From Bacteroidales bacterium UBA1219 (GTDB taxonomy: Bacteria > Bacteroidota > Bacteroidia > Bacteroidales > P3): DNA of 64,000 nt. Of the stretch, positions 31,579-39,464 are shown one piece after another (within the stretch, counting starts at the first letter, position 1; every line of letters starts with the position of its first letter). Where the stretch lies: contig DBXF01000013.1 of the NCBI GenBank assembly GCA_002309295.1, positions 16,276 through 80,275 of the forward strand, in the 5' to 3' direction. The position numbers were made by a program, and so were the translations under genes. The notes under the pieces are model-generated. The model did no database searches, had not been told where the DNA came from, and saw only the letters and a list, made by a program, of their open reading frames with translations.

Positions 31579-32609
31579 TAAATGCGCTAAAAAACCAAAA
31601 CAAGAGTATAAATCCGACGATACGGGGATGTTATACCTTATTATTCATTCTTACTTTTTTCTCTTTTTATTGTCACGGTCAGAATGAAGACATTACATTA
31701 AAATTCAAAATTAAAAAGAAAGATGTTGGAAAAATCGAATTTCGTGCACCTGAAGTGAAAGATCGAGCGAAGAAAGATATGACGAGTGTTGTGGATAGTA
31801 TGTGGTATGTTGGCGACACGTTATATGTCATATATTTGCAAAAAGCACTTGTTGAAGAAGTTTATGAACATCATGATGGAGATTTAAATTATTTTGGCTT
31901 AGGGTCAGTACTATTTGTACCACAGGAAAAACAACATATTCAACATCTGTCAGTCCCAAAAAGGCCGGAACACATCTGTTTGTACAACGGCAACCATATT
32001 TTTAATTTTAAAAGAACTTCTTCTCAAGAATATCAATTAACTGAATATCATCAGATTCAAAGGAAATCGGGGAGACCTAAAAAGCATTTGCAATTGTTAA
32101 GCACACATGGCAATTCTTTTGTAAAATATCATTTTTATGGCGATAGCACTTTTACACTAGAGTGGGGAAAAGAAAATGTAAACAATACTTCCAAAGAAAA
32201 GTTTGAAATATTAGGAAGCGGTGTACCGCCTTTGGTTGACTATGATGAAAAGACAATTATTTTAGGACAAAGTTGCGGAACTTCCTGTAAATATTATGTT
32301 ATCTTGCCATTAGTGCCAAATAGCGTGGAAAAGATCTACATGTTTGCCGAAGCATTTAATTTAGAAAAAAAGATGGTTGCTTATATACCTGAAGAAGAAG
32401 ACCTTTTTATTAGAGTAGAAAATTATGTCACAGGTCAATATTTGGATATTAAAGAGGAAAATATATGTCCAGCAGCTTTTAAAGGCGAATGCATTGATAG
32501 CGTTTATTTTTCTGATGATACTATTGTGATAAAGTGGCAGGGAACAGAGTGGATGAATGACAGGCCTGACCCTAAAGAGAAAAAAATTAAAATACAGTTG
32601 GATAATTAG
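31572..32609 (+). CDS. Exported protein of unknown function, A/T-rich
   Basis: A 345-residue protein with a hydrophobic N-terminal segment near residues 21-37 (CYTLLFILTFFSFYCHGQ), likely an uncleaved or late signal peptide. The rest is soluble and rich in K, E, Y and V, with repeated beta-strand-like stretches (YVGDTLYVIYL; DDTIVIKWQGTEW). I recognise no domain. Codon use is clearly more A/T-rich than in leuS or cstA, which suggests transfer or relaxed selection. A duplicated start region and the hairpin-rich spacer precede it. Confidence 0.7.
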   Translation: MILNALKNQNKSINPTIRGCYTLLFILTFFSFYCHGQNEDITLKFKIKKKDVGKIEFRAPEVKDRAKKDMTSVVDSMWYVGDTLYVIYLQKALVEEVYEHHDGDLNYFGLGSVLFVPQEKQHIQHLSVPKRPEHICLYNGNHIFNFKRTSSQEYQLTEYHQIQRKSGRPKKHLQLLSTHGNSFVKYHFYGDSTFTLEWGKENVNNTSKEKFEILGSGVPPLVDYDEKTIILGQSCGTSCKYYVILPLVPNSVEKIYMFAEAFNLEKKMVAYIPEEEDLFIRVENYVTGQYLDIKEENICPAAFKGECIDSVYFSDDTIVIKWQGTEWMNDRPDPKEKKIKIQLDN

Positions 32610-32705
32610 GATTCCCATAACTCTAATTTGCAATCTCCACCCACTCGGACAACGCCACAAAAGCACGTCCAAAAAAATATATTTTCGAAATCCGATTTTT
32701 TTTCG

Positions 32706-32713
32706 TATCTTTG
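32706..32713 (+). promoter_or_regulatory. Putative -7 box of the YD-repeat-like gene
   Basis: TATCTTTG matches the -7 consensus; only a T-rich TTTT (32682-32685) is found 20 nt upstream. The predicted leader is about 90 nt and can form GTTTCG/CGAAAC (32719-32745). Confidence 0.45.
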
Positions 32714-32806
32714 CAGGTCGTTTCGTCGTATAAAATCGTGCGAAACATTACGTCAAAACAATAATAAAAGGGAAAAATAGTTACATACTAAATAAATTCC
32801 ATCGAT

Positions 32807-33676
32807 ATGAAAAAAGCATTTCTCACAACGATACTGCTGTCCACCCTGCTGACAGCCACCGCTTTCGCCGGATGGCGTGGCGGCACCATGTGCGAGATAA
32901 TTGGCGTGGGCAACGTAGAATTTGGCAAACAGTTCCGCAACTCGCTCACACGCATGAACTTGCACGGCGACATCGTTTACATAATGGAACGCACCTACTA
33001 TATGGAAGGCGATGCCAAAAAACTCTACAGCACCGACTCCATCAATTTCGACCGCCGAGGCAACCTCGACGACCGCGTGTATATCCGCAACAACGTATAT
33101 ACTTGGTATTCATATTATTTCGACGGCAACAGCTACGCCCTCGGCTGGAACGAATACGACCGCGCCGACAAACTGCAGGCTCGTACCGCCTACCTCAACG
33201 ACCGCAAAGGCAACCGCACCGAACGCACCATTTTCTTTGCCGGAAAGATGAGCAAACGCGAGACCTACAAATACGAAGGCACCAACCTCGTGGAAGAACT
33301 GCATTACAGCGAAAACGGCAGCGTGTCCGAAAAACGACTCTACAAATACGACGGCAGCGGCAACTGCTCGCAAATTGAATTCTACGACGCCGCAGGCGAC
33401 CTCAAACAGACTTACTACTACAAATACGACGGCAACGGCAACCGCATCGAATGGCGTTTCTACGACGACGACGAAAACCTTATAAAACTCACCACCTACT
33501 ACTACGACGAACACAACAATGTAACCGAAATCCACTCGTTCAACTACGACGAGCATGTGAACTGGAAACACACCTACGTCTACGAATACGACGAGGACGG
33601 CAACTGGCTGCGCCAAACTATTTTCCGCAATGGCGAGAAATACCAGATCATCGAACGCGAAATAGCTTTCAGATAA
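32807..33676 (+). CDS. Exported protein with YD-type repeats
   Basis: A 289-residue protein with signal peptide MKKAFLTTILLSTLLTATAFA. From about residue 60 it is built from short tandem units around K-Y-D-G-x-G-N or Y-D-E-x-x-N followed by aromatic-rich strands (YKYDGSGNCSQIEFYDAAG; YYKYDGNGNRIEWRFYDDD; YEYDEDGNWLRQTIF). These resemble YD/RHS-like or MORN-like repeats that form extended beta structures. It is probably a periplasmic or surface protein; binding partners are unknown. A strong terminator hairpin follows it directly. Confidence 0.8.
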   Translation: MKKAFLTTILLSTLLTATAFAGWRGGTMCEIIGVGNVEFGKQFRNSLTRMNLHGDIVYIMERTYYMEGDAKKLYSTDSINFDRRGNLDDRVYIRNNVYTWYSYYFDGNSYALGWNEYDRADKLQARTAYLNDRKGNRTERTIFFAGKMSKRETYKYEGTNLVEELHYSENGSVSEKRLYKYDGSGNCSQIEFYDAAGDLKQTYYYKYDGNGNRIEWRFYDDDENLIKLTTYYYDEHNNVTEIHSFNYDEHVNWKHTYVYEYDEDGNWLRQTIFRNGEKYQIIEREIAFR

Positions 33677-33696
33677 AAACGAACGAACTATAACAG

Positions 33697-33737
33697 CAAG
33701 TGAGGATTTGGCAAAGAAATCCTCGCTTGTGTTTTTT
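33697..33737 (+). terminator. Terminator-type hairpin immediately before leuS
   Basis: CAAGTGAGGATTT (33697-33709) pairs with AAATCCTCGCTTG (33717-33729), a 13-bp stem with one G-U pair and a 7-nt loop, followed by TGTTTTTT. It lies between the YD-repeat gene and the leuS ATG at 33754, only 16 nt before it. It may terminate the upstream gene or act as an attenuator for leuS. Confidence 0.75.
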
Positions 33738-33753
33738 AATGACATAAAACACA

Positions 33754-36700
33754 ATGGATTACAATTTCAAAGAGATCGAACGCAAATGGCAGAGCTACTG
33801 GAGAGAAAATAACACCTACCGCTGCGAAAACTCCTCCGACAAACCCAAATACTACGTCCTCGACATGTTCCCCTACCCTTCGGGAGCCGGGCTGCATGTG
33901 GGACACCCGCTGGGATACATAGCCAGCGACATCTTTGCCCGCTACAAACGTCTGAAAGGGTTCAACGTGCTGCACCCCATGGGCTACGACGCCTACGGCC
34001 TTCCCGCCGAGCAGTACGCCATCCAGACCGGCCAGCACCCTGCCATCACCACCGAACAGAACATAGCACGCTACCGCGAACAGCTCGACAAAATAGGCTT
34101 CTCCTTCGACTGGAGCCGCGAGGTGCGCACCTGCGACCCCGATTACTACAAATGGACTCAGTGGACTTTCATCCAGCTGTTCAACCATTATTATTGCAAC
34201 AAAGCCAACAAAGCCCTGCCTATCAGCGAATTGGAGAAACACCTGTCGCAACACGGCACCCAGGGCCTCGACGCCGCCTGCAGCGAACCCCTCGACATCA
34301 CTGCCGAGCAGTGGAACGCTTTCACTGAAAAGGAGCGTCAGCAGACTTTGATGAACTACCGTCTTGCCTATCTGGCCGACATTCCCGTTAACTGGTGTCC
34401 GAAACTCGGCACCGTGCTGGCCAACGACGAGGTGGTGGGCGGACTCTCCGTCCGCGGCGGCTATCCCGTGGAACGCAAACTGATGCGCCAGTGGTCGTTG
34501 CGTATCACCGCCTACTCGCAGCGTCTGCTCGACGGCCTCGAGCTCGTCGACTGGACCGACAGCCTCAAGGAAATACAACGCAACTGGATAGGCCGCAGCG
34601 AAGGCGCTTCGGTGTTTTTCAACGTAGAAAACAGCAACAAAAGCTTCGAGATTTTCACCACCCGTCCCGACACCATTTTCGGCGTAACGTTTATGGTTTT
34701 ATGTCCTGAACACGAGATGATTATGGACATCACCACCAACGAGCAGCGCAAAGAGGTGGAGGAATACCTCAACTGGGCCAAGAACCGCAGCGAACGCGAA
34801 CGGCAGGCTGAGGTGAAGAAAGTGTCGGGCGTGTTCACCGGCGCCTACGCCGTCAACCCGCTCACCAACGAACATATCCCCATCTGGGTGTCCGACTATG
34901 TGCTGGCAGGCTACGGCACGGGAGCCATCATGGCAGTGCCCGCCCACGACAGCCGCGACTTCGCCTTCGCGCGTCATTTCAACCTGCCCATCCGTCAGGT
35001 GGTGAGCCTCGAAAAGGACGTTACCAGCGACCCCGCCACATGGACGGAGAGCATGGACGCCAAGACAGGCTATTCGGTGAACAGCGGTTTCGTTACCGGA
35101 ATGAAAGTGAAGGACGCCATGAAAGCCGTCATCGACTGGCTCGACGAAAAAGGCATAGGCACACGCACGGTGAACTACCGCTTGCGCGACGCCATCTTCA
35201 GCCGCCAGCGTTACTGGGGCGAGCCCTTCCCCGTTTATTACAAAGACGGCATGCCCTACCCCCTGCCCACCGACAAACTGCCGTTGCAGCTGCCGAAAAT
35301 CGACAAATTCCTGCCCACCGAAACCGGCGAACCGCCCCTCGGACACGCCACCACATGGGCTTGGGACACCGACAAACAGCAGGTGGTGGACAACACCCTT
35401 ATCGACAACAAGACCGTTTTCCCGCTCGAACTCAGCACCATGCCCGGTTTTGCAGGCTCCAGCGGATACTACCTCCGCTATATGGACCCGCGCAACAACA
35501 ACGAATATTTCAGCCAACAAGCCGTTAACTACTGGCAGAATGTGGACCTCTACGTGGGCGGAGCCGAACACGCCAGCGGACACCTCATCTACAGCCGTTT
35601 CTGGAACAAATTCCTGTTCGACATGGGCATGAGCGTAAAGGAAGAGCCTTTCCAAAAACTCATCAACCAAGGAATGATACAGGGACGCTCCAACTTTGTG
35701 TACCGCGCCAATTTCGAGAAAATGGCCGAGTATTATATTTGGCAACTGATAAAAGACGGTCGTCTGGGTGCCGATTTCAAACGCGACTACAAGGACGGCA
35801 AACGTCGTTTCGACTTCTACAGCGACCACAAGAAAATCATCATCGAGATAAAACGCAAAGAGTCGCTCGAAAAACTGGCCGAAGTGTATCAGGAATACGC
35901 CCTCGTACAAGGATTCAAGATACTGCTCATCTCCGTAAGCGACGTGATGAACGGCACCGACAACATCGAAAAACGTATCAAAGCCTGCATCGACGGCGAA
36001 TTCACACCCGCACTGGAGCAGGAGGAAGACACTTTCGTCTCCTACCCCCTCTTCATCTCGAAAAACATCCCCGGACGTGAGGAGTTTACGATGCCTATCC
36101 ACGTGGATATCAACATAGTAAACAACGACATACTCGACATAGAGAAGTTCAGGGCCTGGCGTCCCGAATTTGCCGACGCCCAGTTCCAGCTCGAGGACGG
36201 CAAGTACGTGTGCGGTTGGGAGATAGAAAAGATGTCGAAATCGATGTTCAACGTGCAGAACCCCGACGACCTTGTGGAACGCTACGGCGCCGACACCCTG
36301 CGTCTGTACGAGATGTTCCTCGGCCCCATAGAGCAGGCCAAACCGTGGGACACCAACGGCATTGAAGGCGTGTTCCGCTTTATGCGCAAGCTGTGGAAAC
36401 TGTTCCACACCGAGAAAAACGACTTCTGCGTAAGCGACGAAGCCCCCACCAAAGAGGAGCTGAAAGTGCTGCACCAGACCATCAAGAAAGTTACCGACGA
36501 CATCGAGCGTTTTTCGTTCAACACCTCGGTAAGCACCTTTATGATTTGCGCCAACGAACTCTCCACCCTCAAATGCAACAAACGTCAGATTCTGGAGCCG
36601 CTCACCGTGCTGATAGCCCCCTTCGCTCCGCACATCGCCGAAGAGCTGTGGCACCTGCTGGGCAACACCACCAGCGTAACCACCGCCGCTTTCCCGCTCT

Positions 36701-36912
36701 GCGACGAGAGCTATCTGGTGGAGGACACCTGCAAATACCCTGTGTCGTTCAACGGCAAGATGCGTTTCACCCTCGACCTGCCGCTTACCACCACGGCCGC
36801 CGATGTGGAGAAAATCATAGCCGAGAACGCCGACGTGCAGAAATGGCTCGCCGGAAAAGCCCCCAAGAAAATCATCTTCGTGCCGAAGAAAATCATCAAC
36901 GTGGTATTCTAA
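33754..36912 (+). CDS. leuS: Leucine--tRNA ligase with a nuclease-like insertion
   Basis: A 1052-residue class I synthetase, about 100 residues longer than usual for the phylum. HIGH is HVGH at residues 48-51 and KMSKS is at 826-830. The CP1 editing domain shows TTRPDTIFG and [13 protein letters not shown]. The extra length is an insertion at about residues 653-760 (nt 35710-36033), between RSNFVYR and FVS...TMPIHVDIN. It contains [17 protein letters not shown] with Asp687, Glu698 and Lys700 spaced as in PD-(D/E)XK nucleases, then a helix. No stop or frameshift was seen and the core looks intact. No promoter was found between the upstream terminator and the ATG. Confidence 0.95.
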   Translation: MDYNFKEIERKWQSYWRENNTYRCENSSDKPKYYVLDMFPYPSGAGLHVGHPLGYIASDIFARYKRLKGFNVLHPMGYDAYGLPAEQYAIQTGQHPAITTEQNIARYREQLDKIGFSFDWSREVRTCDPDYYKWTQWTFIQLFNHYYCNKANKALPISELEKHLSQHGTQGLDAACSEPLDITAEQWNAFTEKERQQTLMNYRLAYLADIPVNWCPKLGTVLANDEVVGGLSVRGGYPVERKLMRQWSLRITAYSQRLLDGLELVDWTDSLKEIQRNWIGRSEGASVFFNVENSNKSFEIFTTRPDTIFGVTFMVLCPEHEMIMDITTNEQRKEVEEYLNWAKNRSERERQAEVKKVSGVFTGAYAVNPLTNEHIPIWVSDYVLAGYGTGAIMAVPAHDSRDFAFARHFNLPIRQVVSLEKDVTSDPATWTESMDAKTGYSVNSGFVTGMKVKDAMKAVIDWLDEKGIGTRTVNYRLRDAIFSRQRYWGEPFPVYYKDGMPYPLPTDKLPLQLPKIDKFLPTETGEPPLGHATTWAWDTDKQQVVDNTLIDNKTVFPLELSTMPGFAGSSGYYLRYMDPRNNNEYFSQQAVNYWQNVDLYVGGAEHASGHLIYSRFWNKFLFDMGMSVKEEPFQKLINQGMIQGRSNFVYRANFEKMAEYYIWQLIKDGRLGADFKRDYKDGKRRFDFYSDHKKIIIEIKRKESLEKLAEVYQEYALVQGFKILLISVSDVMNGTDNIEKRIKACIDGEFTPALEQEEDTFVSYPLFISKNIPGREEFTMPIHVDINIVNNDILDIEKFRAWRPEFADAQFQLEDGKYVCGWEIEKMSKSMFNVQNPDDLVERYGADTLRLYEMFLGPIEQAKPWDTNGIEGVFRFMRKLWKLFHTEKNDFCVSDEAPTKEELKVLHQTIKKVTDDIERFSFNTSVSTFMICANELSTLKCNKRQILEPLTVLIAPFAPHIAEELWHLLGNTTSVTTAAFPLCDESYLVEDTCKYPVSFNGKMRFTLDLPLTTTAADVEKIIAENADVQKWLAGKAPKKIIFVPKKIINVVF

Positions 36913-36930
36913 AGCACGTCACTCCAAAAT

Positions 36931-36961
36931 AAAAGGCGACTCCGTTGAGTCGCCTTTTTTG
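36931..36961 (+). terminator. Bidirectional intrinsic terminator between leuS and the flavoprotein gene
   Basis: GGCGACTC (36935-36942) and GAGTCGCC (36947-36954) form a perfect 8-bp stem with a CGTT loop, flanked by AAAA before and TTTTTT after. It would serve leuS on the plus strand and the gene ending at 36987 on the minus strand. Confidence 0.9.
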
Positions 36962-36986
36962 TTTTCATCCAAAAGCCGAAACCTGA

Positions 36987-38234
36987 TTATTGTTTCTCCG
37001 CAACAGCTTTTGCCAACGAGAAAGCCTCGTGGATATTGTCCTCCAACGAGCAGTATGTCCACGAGCCGTAACGGCCTATGGAATATACATCCGACTGCTT
37101 GAGCAACTCTTTTTTCCTTGCCTTGTCCTCTTCCGAACGTTGAGTGATATGCACGTAAGCGGGGTCCATCATTATTGGATGCGAGGCAACCAGTTTCTGG
37201 TCCGTTATTATGCCCACTTTACGCAAGTCGGAAAGCGTGCGTTCGAGCAATTGGTCGATGTCGATGTCGCGGGCTTCGTGGTCGAAACCGATCTCCACAT
37301 AAAGCGAGGTCTTGTCCTGCCCGATGATATTGTCATAAAAGCCGACTCTGTAGAAAACGAGCTCCCTGTCGGGGAAATAAATCCAGTTATTCTGTTTTTC
37401 CGGTCCTTTCTTGTCGAAACCGAGGTTGAAAACCAGCACTTTGTTCCACGAATAAACCTCCTTGTCGTACTCCACACCGCATTTGTCCATCAGAACGGGG
37501 AACGGCATTGTCGAAATAAGGTTGTCGTATTCGATAGTACGTTTGTCGGTAACGGCCTTTTTGTTTTTCATATCCACCGACAAAAGTTTCTCGCCAAGAA
37601 GGATTTTGGATTTGTCGACGTGTGACGCCACGGACTCCACTATTTTGATAACGCCTTTTCGCGGATATAGGAAAAACGAGTTGTACGACTGGTTTGTCGA
37701 ATTTTTGAAGTTCCTCACAATCTGTTCCTTGTCGGCGTAGGGGAAGAAACGCCCCATGGCATCGACATCCAGTTTGTCCAGATCGGTGGCGTAGAGTTTT
37801 TCATTGTACGGAATAAGGAATTTCTCGGCAATGGATTTGCCGAATTTCGCAAAGAGCATCTTCTTGAAAGATGTAACCTCGGTGCTGTCGTCGATGGTGA
37901 AAAGGTCGTACAGGCAGTCGATGAACTCGTCCTTGTTCAGCTGGTGGATGTTCATCTGGAAAGGATAATCCACATAAATGCCTTTGTAGTATATCTGTGT
38001 GTACTTGCGGACTTTCAAAATATCCTTTTCGTCCAACCTGCTCATCACATAATCCTTGATTTCAGGTCGTTGGAAATGAAAAAAATGCCCCGAATAATCC
38101 CATACATAGTCGCCGGAATAGATGGTTTTGCAGTAACCTCCTATCTCATTGTCCTTTTCAACAATAAGATAATCGTTGGGGGTTTTGGCCGCATAGCTCA
38201 AACCGGAAATTCCCGCTCCAATAATCAAATCCAT
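36987..38234 (-). CDS. FAD-dependent UDP-galactopyranose-mutase-like/amine-oxidase-like protein
   Basis: A 415-residue flavoprotein with an N-terminal dinucleotide-binding motif IIGAGISGLSYA and a nearby IVEKDNEIGGYCKT, followed by WDYSGHFFHFQ. The C-terminal flavin-contact segment is YSIGRYGSWTYCSLEDNIHEA. The overall pattern fits the UDP-galactopyranose mutase/protoporphyrinogen-oxidase-like group often linked to polysaccharide synthesis; the exact reaction is not certain. It lies 24 nt downstream of a family 2 glycosyltransferase, supporting a cell-surface glycan role. Confidence 0.82.
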   Translation of the reverse strand: MDLIIGAGISGLSYAAKTPNDYLIVEKDNEIGGYCKTIYSGDYVWDYSGHFFHFQRPEIKDYVMSRLDEKDILKVRKYTQIYYKGIYVDYPFQMNIHQLNKDEFIDCLYDLFTIDDSTEVTSFKKMLFAKFGKSIAEKFLIPYNEKLYATDLDKLDVDAMGRFFPYADKEQIVRNFKNSTNQSYNSFFLYPRKGVIKIVESVASHVDKSKILLGEKLLSVDMKNKKAVTDKRTIEYDNLISTMPFPVLMDKCGVEYDKEVYSWNKVLVFNLGFDKKGPEKQNNWIYFPDRELVFYRVGFYDNIIGQDKTSLYVEIGFDHEARDIDIDQLLERTLSDLRKVGIITDQKLVASHPIMMDPAYVHITQRSEEDKARKKELLKQSDVYSIGRYGSWTYCSLEDNIHEAFSLAKAVAEKQ

Positions 38235-38258
38235 AGTCTTATATATTTACATTACAAA

Positions 38259-39272
38259 TCAAACCACTACGTTTTTTTTGCGCGCATACGCCGCAATAAC
38301 TTTTTTTGCAGTACACGGCGTGTGTCGCAACATCCAAATCAAAACCCGCAAGGATGTTTTTTTCTTGTAGAAGGGGTTTTTGTTATAATCCGGAACCTGA
38401 TTCAGCAACTCGTCGTAAATCTCGCGGAGTGTGGCCGTTTTCGGTTCCAGCGAGTTGGACACATAGTTGAAAACCGATGCCATATACCCTTTTTTCAGAT
38501 AGATGAAATCCACTTCGTCCTTGAATTCTTCGTAAAGACGGTTTTCTTTGATGTATTGCATCAGTTTGCGGAAAGTGGAAAGACGTTTCTGGTACTTCGT
38601 GCTGTCCTTTGTCGTGGTCACCGAGCCGGGTCTTATCAGATACCTGTAGAAAGGCTTGTCCACATAAGCTATGGACGCCGCTTTCATCCAAGCGCAGGTT
38701 ACGAAATAGCTGTCGTCGGCGGAGCGGTCCTCGGCAAAAAGAATGTTGTTGTTCAAAAGGAACTCCCTTTTGTAGATGAACGAAGCGAACAACGACACAT
38801 AATGCGTAAGCAGGAACGAGCGTCTTTCGTGGTTTATGACTCCGTTGTCCACGTGTGGGTTTTCCAGAATCTCACCTATGCTTCCGTCGGGATATTCTTT
38901 TTGCATCTGGCAGCAGCACAAGTCGCAGTCGCCGTTTTGCTTGGCGGCGTTATATAGCTCTTCGAACATTTCGGGCAGCACCCAATCGTCGCTGTCGACA
39001 AAAGCCACATATTCGCCGTTGGCCTGCGGAATAGCGAAATTGCGTGCCATGCCTGCACCAAGGTTGTGCTCTGGTTTCAGGAACCGAAACTGTCCTTCGC
39101 GCGGATGTCCGGCTATGGCGCGTTTGGCAATGTCGATGCTGTCGTCGGGACCGTGGTCGTCGACAAAGATAAACTCCATTTCGTCCAAAGTCTGTGCCAG
39201 CAGCGACTTGGTGCATTTTTCGATATATTCTGCCACACCATAAACAGGCAGTATCACAGAAACTTTTACCAT
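38259..39272 (-). CDS. Family 2 glycosyltransferase
   Basis: A 337-residue GT-A glycosyltransferase: VSVILPVYGVAEYIEKC at the N-terminus, FIFVDDHGPDDS, LGAGMARNFAI and the metal-binding motif FVDSDDWVLP near residues 91-100. The C-terminus is basic and may associate with the membrane. It probably transfers a sugar onto an O-antigen or capsule-type acceptor, together with the flavoprotein gene 24 nt downstream. A -7 box TATTTTTG (minus strand, 39341-39348) lies 68 nt upstream. Confidence 0.9.
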   Translation of the reverse strand: MVKVSVILPVYGVAEYIEKCTKSLLAQTLDEMEFIFVDDHGPDDSIDIAKRAIAGHPREGQFRFLKPEHNLGAGMARNFAIPQANGEYVAFVDSDDWVLPEMFEELYNAAKQNGDCDLCCCQMQKEYPDGSIGEILENPHVDNGVINHERRSFLLTHYVSLFASFIYKREFLLNNNILFAEDRSADDSYFVTCAWMKAASIAYVDKPFYRYLIRPGSVTTTKDSTKYQKRLSTFRKLMQYIKENRLYEEFKDEVDFIYLKKGYMASVFNYVSNSLEPKTATLREIYDELLNQVPDYNKNPFYKKKTSLRVLIWMLRHTPCTAKKVIAAYARKKNVVV

Positions 39273-39340
39273 TTTCAGATGTTTTATTCTATAACAATCG
39301 CTTTTCCTTTTAACTACGCAAAAAACATTTTTCGATTTTG

Positions 39341-39348
39341 CAAAAATA
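39341..39348 (-). promoter_or_regulatory. Putative -7 box of the glycan gene pair
   Basis: Minus strand TATTTTTG. No -33 TTTG at the normal spacing was found, though A/T-rich sequence continues upstream. Confidence 0.4.
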
Positions 39349-39403
39349 AGGAATTATTCTGAATAATACGTGATTTTGCAAAAAATATTATACAAAAGAG
39401 CGA

Positions 39404-39438
39404 TAAAAAAAGACGGAGCCGCTTGTTTGCGGGCTCCG
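39404..39438 (-). terminator. Intrinsic terminator of the transglutaminase-like gene
   Basis: Stem CGGAGCC (39414-39420) with GGCTCCG (39432-39438), extended by GC/GC near the loop. On the minus strand it is followed by a U-run given by A7 at 39405-39411. It lies 27 nt after the stop codon. Confidence 0.85.
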
Positions 39439-39464
39439 CCCAAATGCTATGATAAAAATAGATG

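Noticed and set aside
35700..36060. Intein in leuS
   Set aside because: No Cys or Ser at the first junction, no His-Asn at the end and no hedgehog/intein-type blocks; the insert looks like a PD-(D/E)XK-like domain instead.
34699..36654. A 651-codon open frame on the minus strand opposite leuS
   Set aside because: It lies entirely inside leuS, whose domains are intact, and reads as a Gly/Val/His-rich shadow without a start signal.
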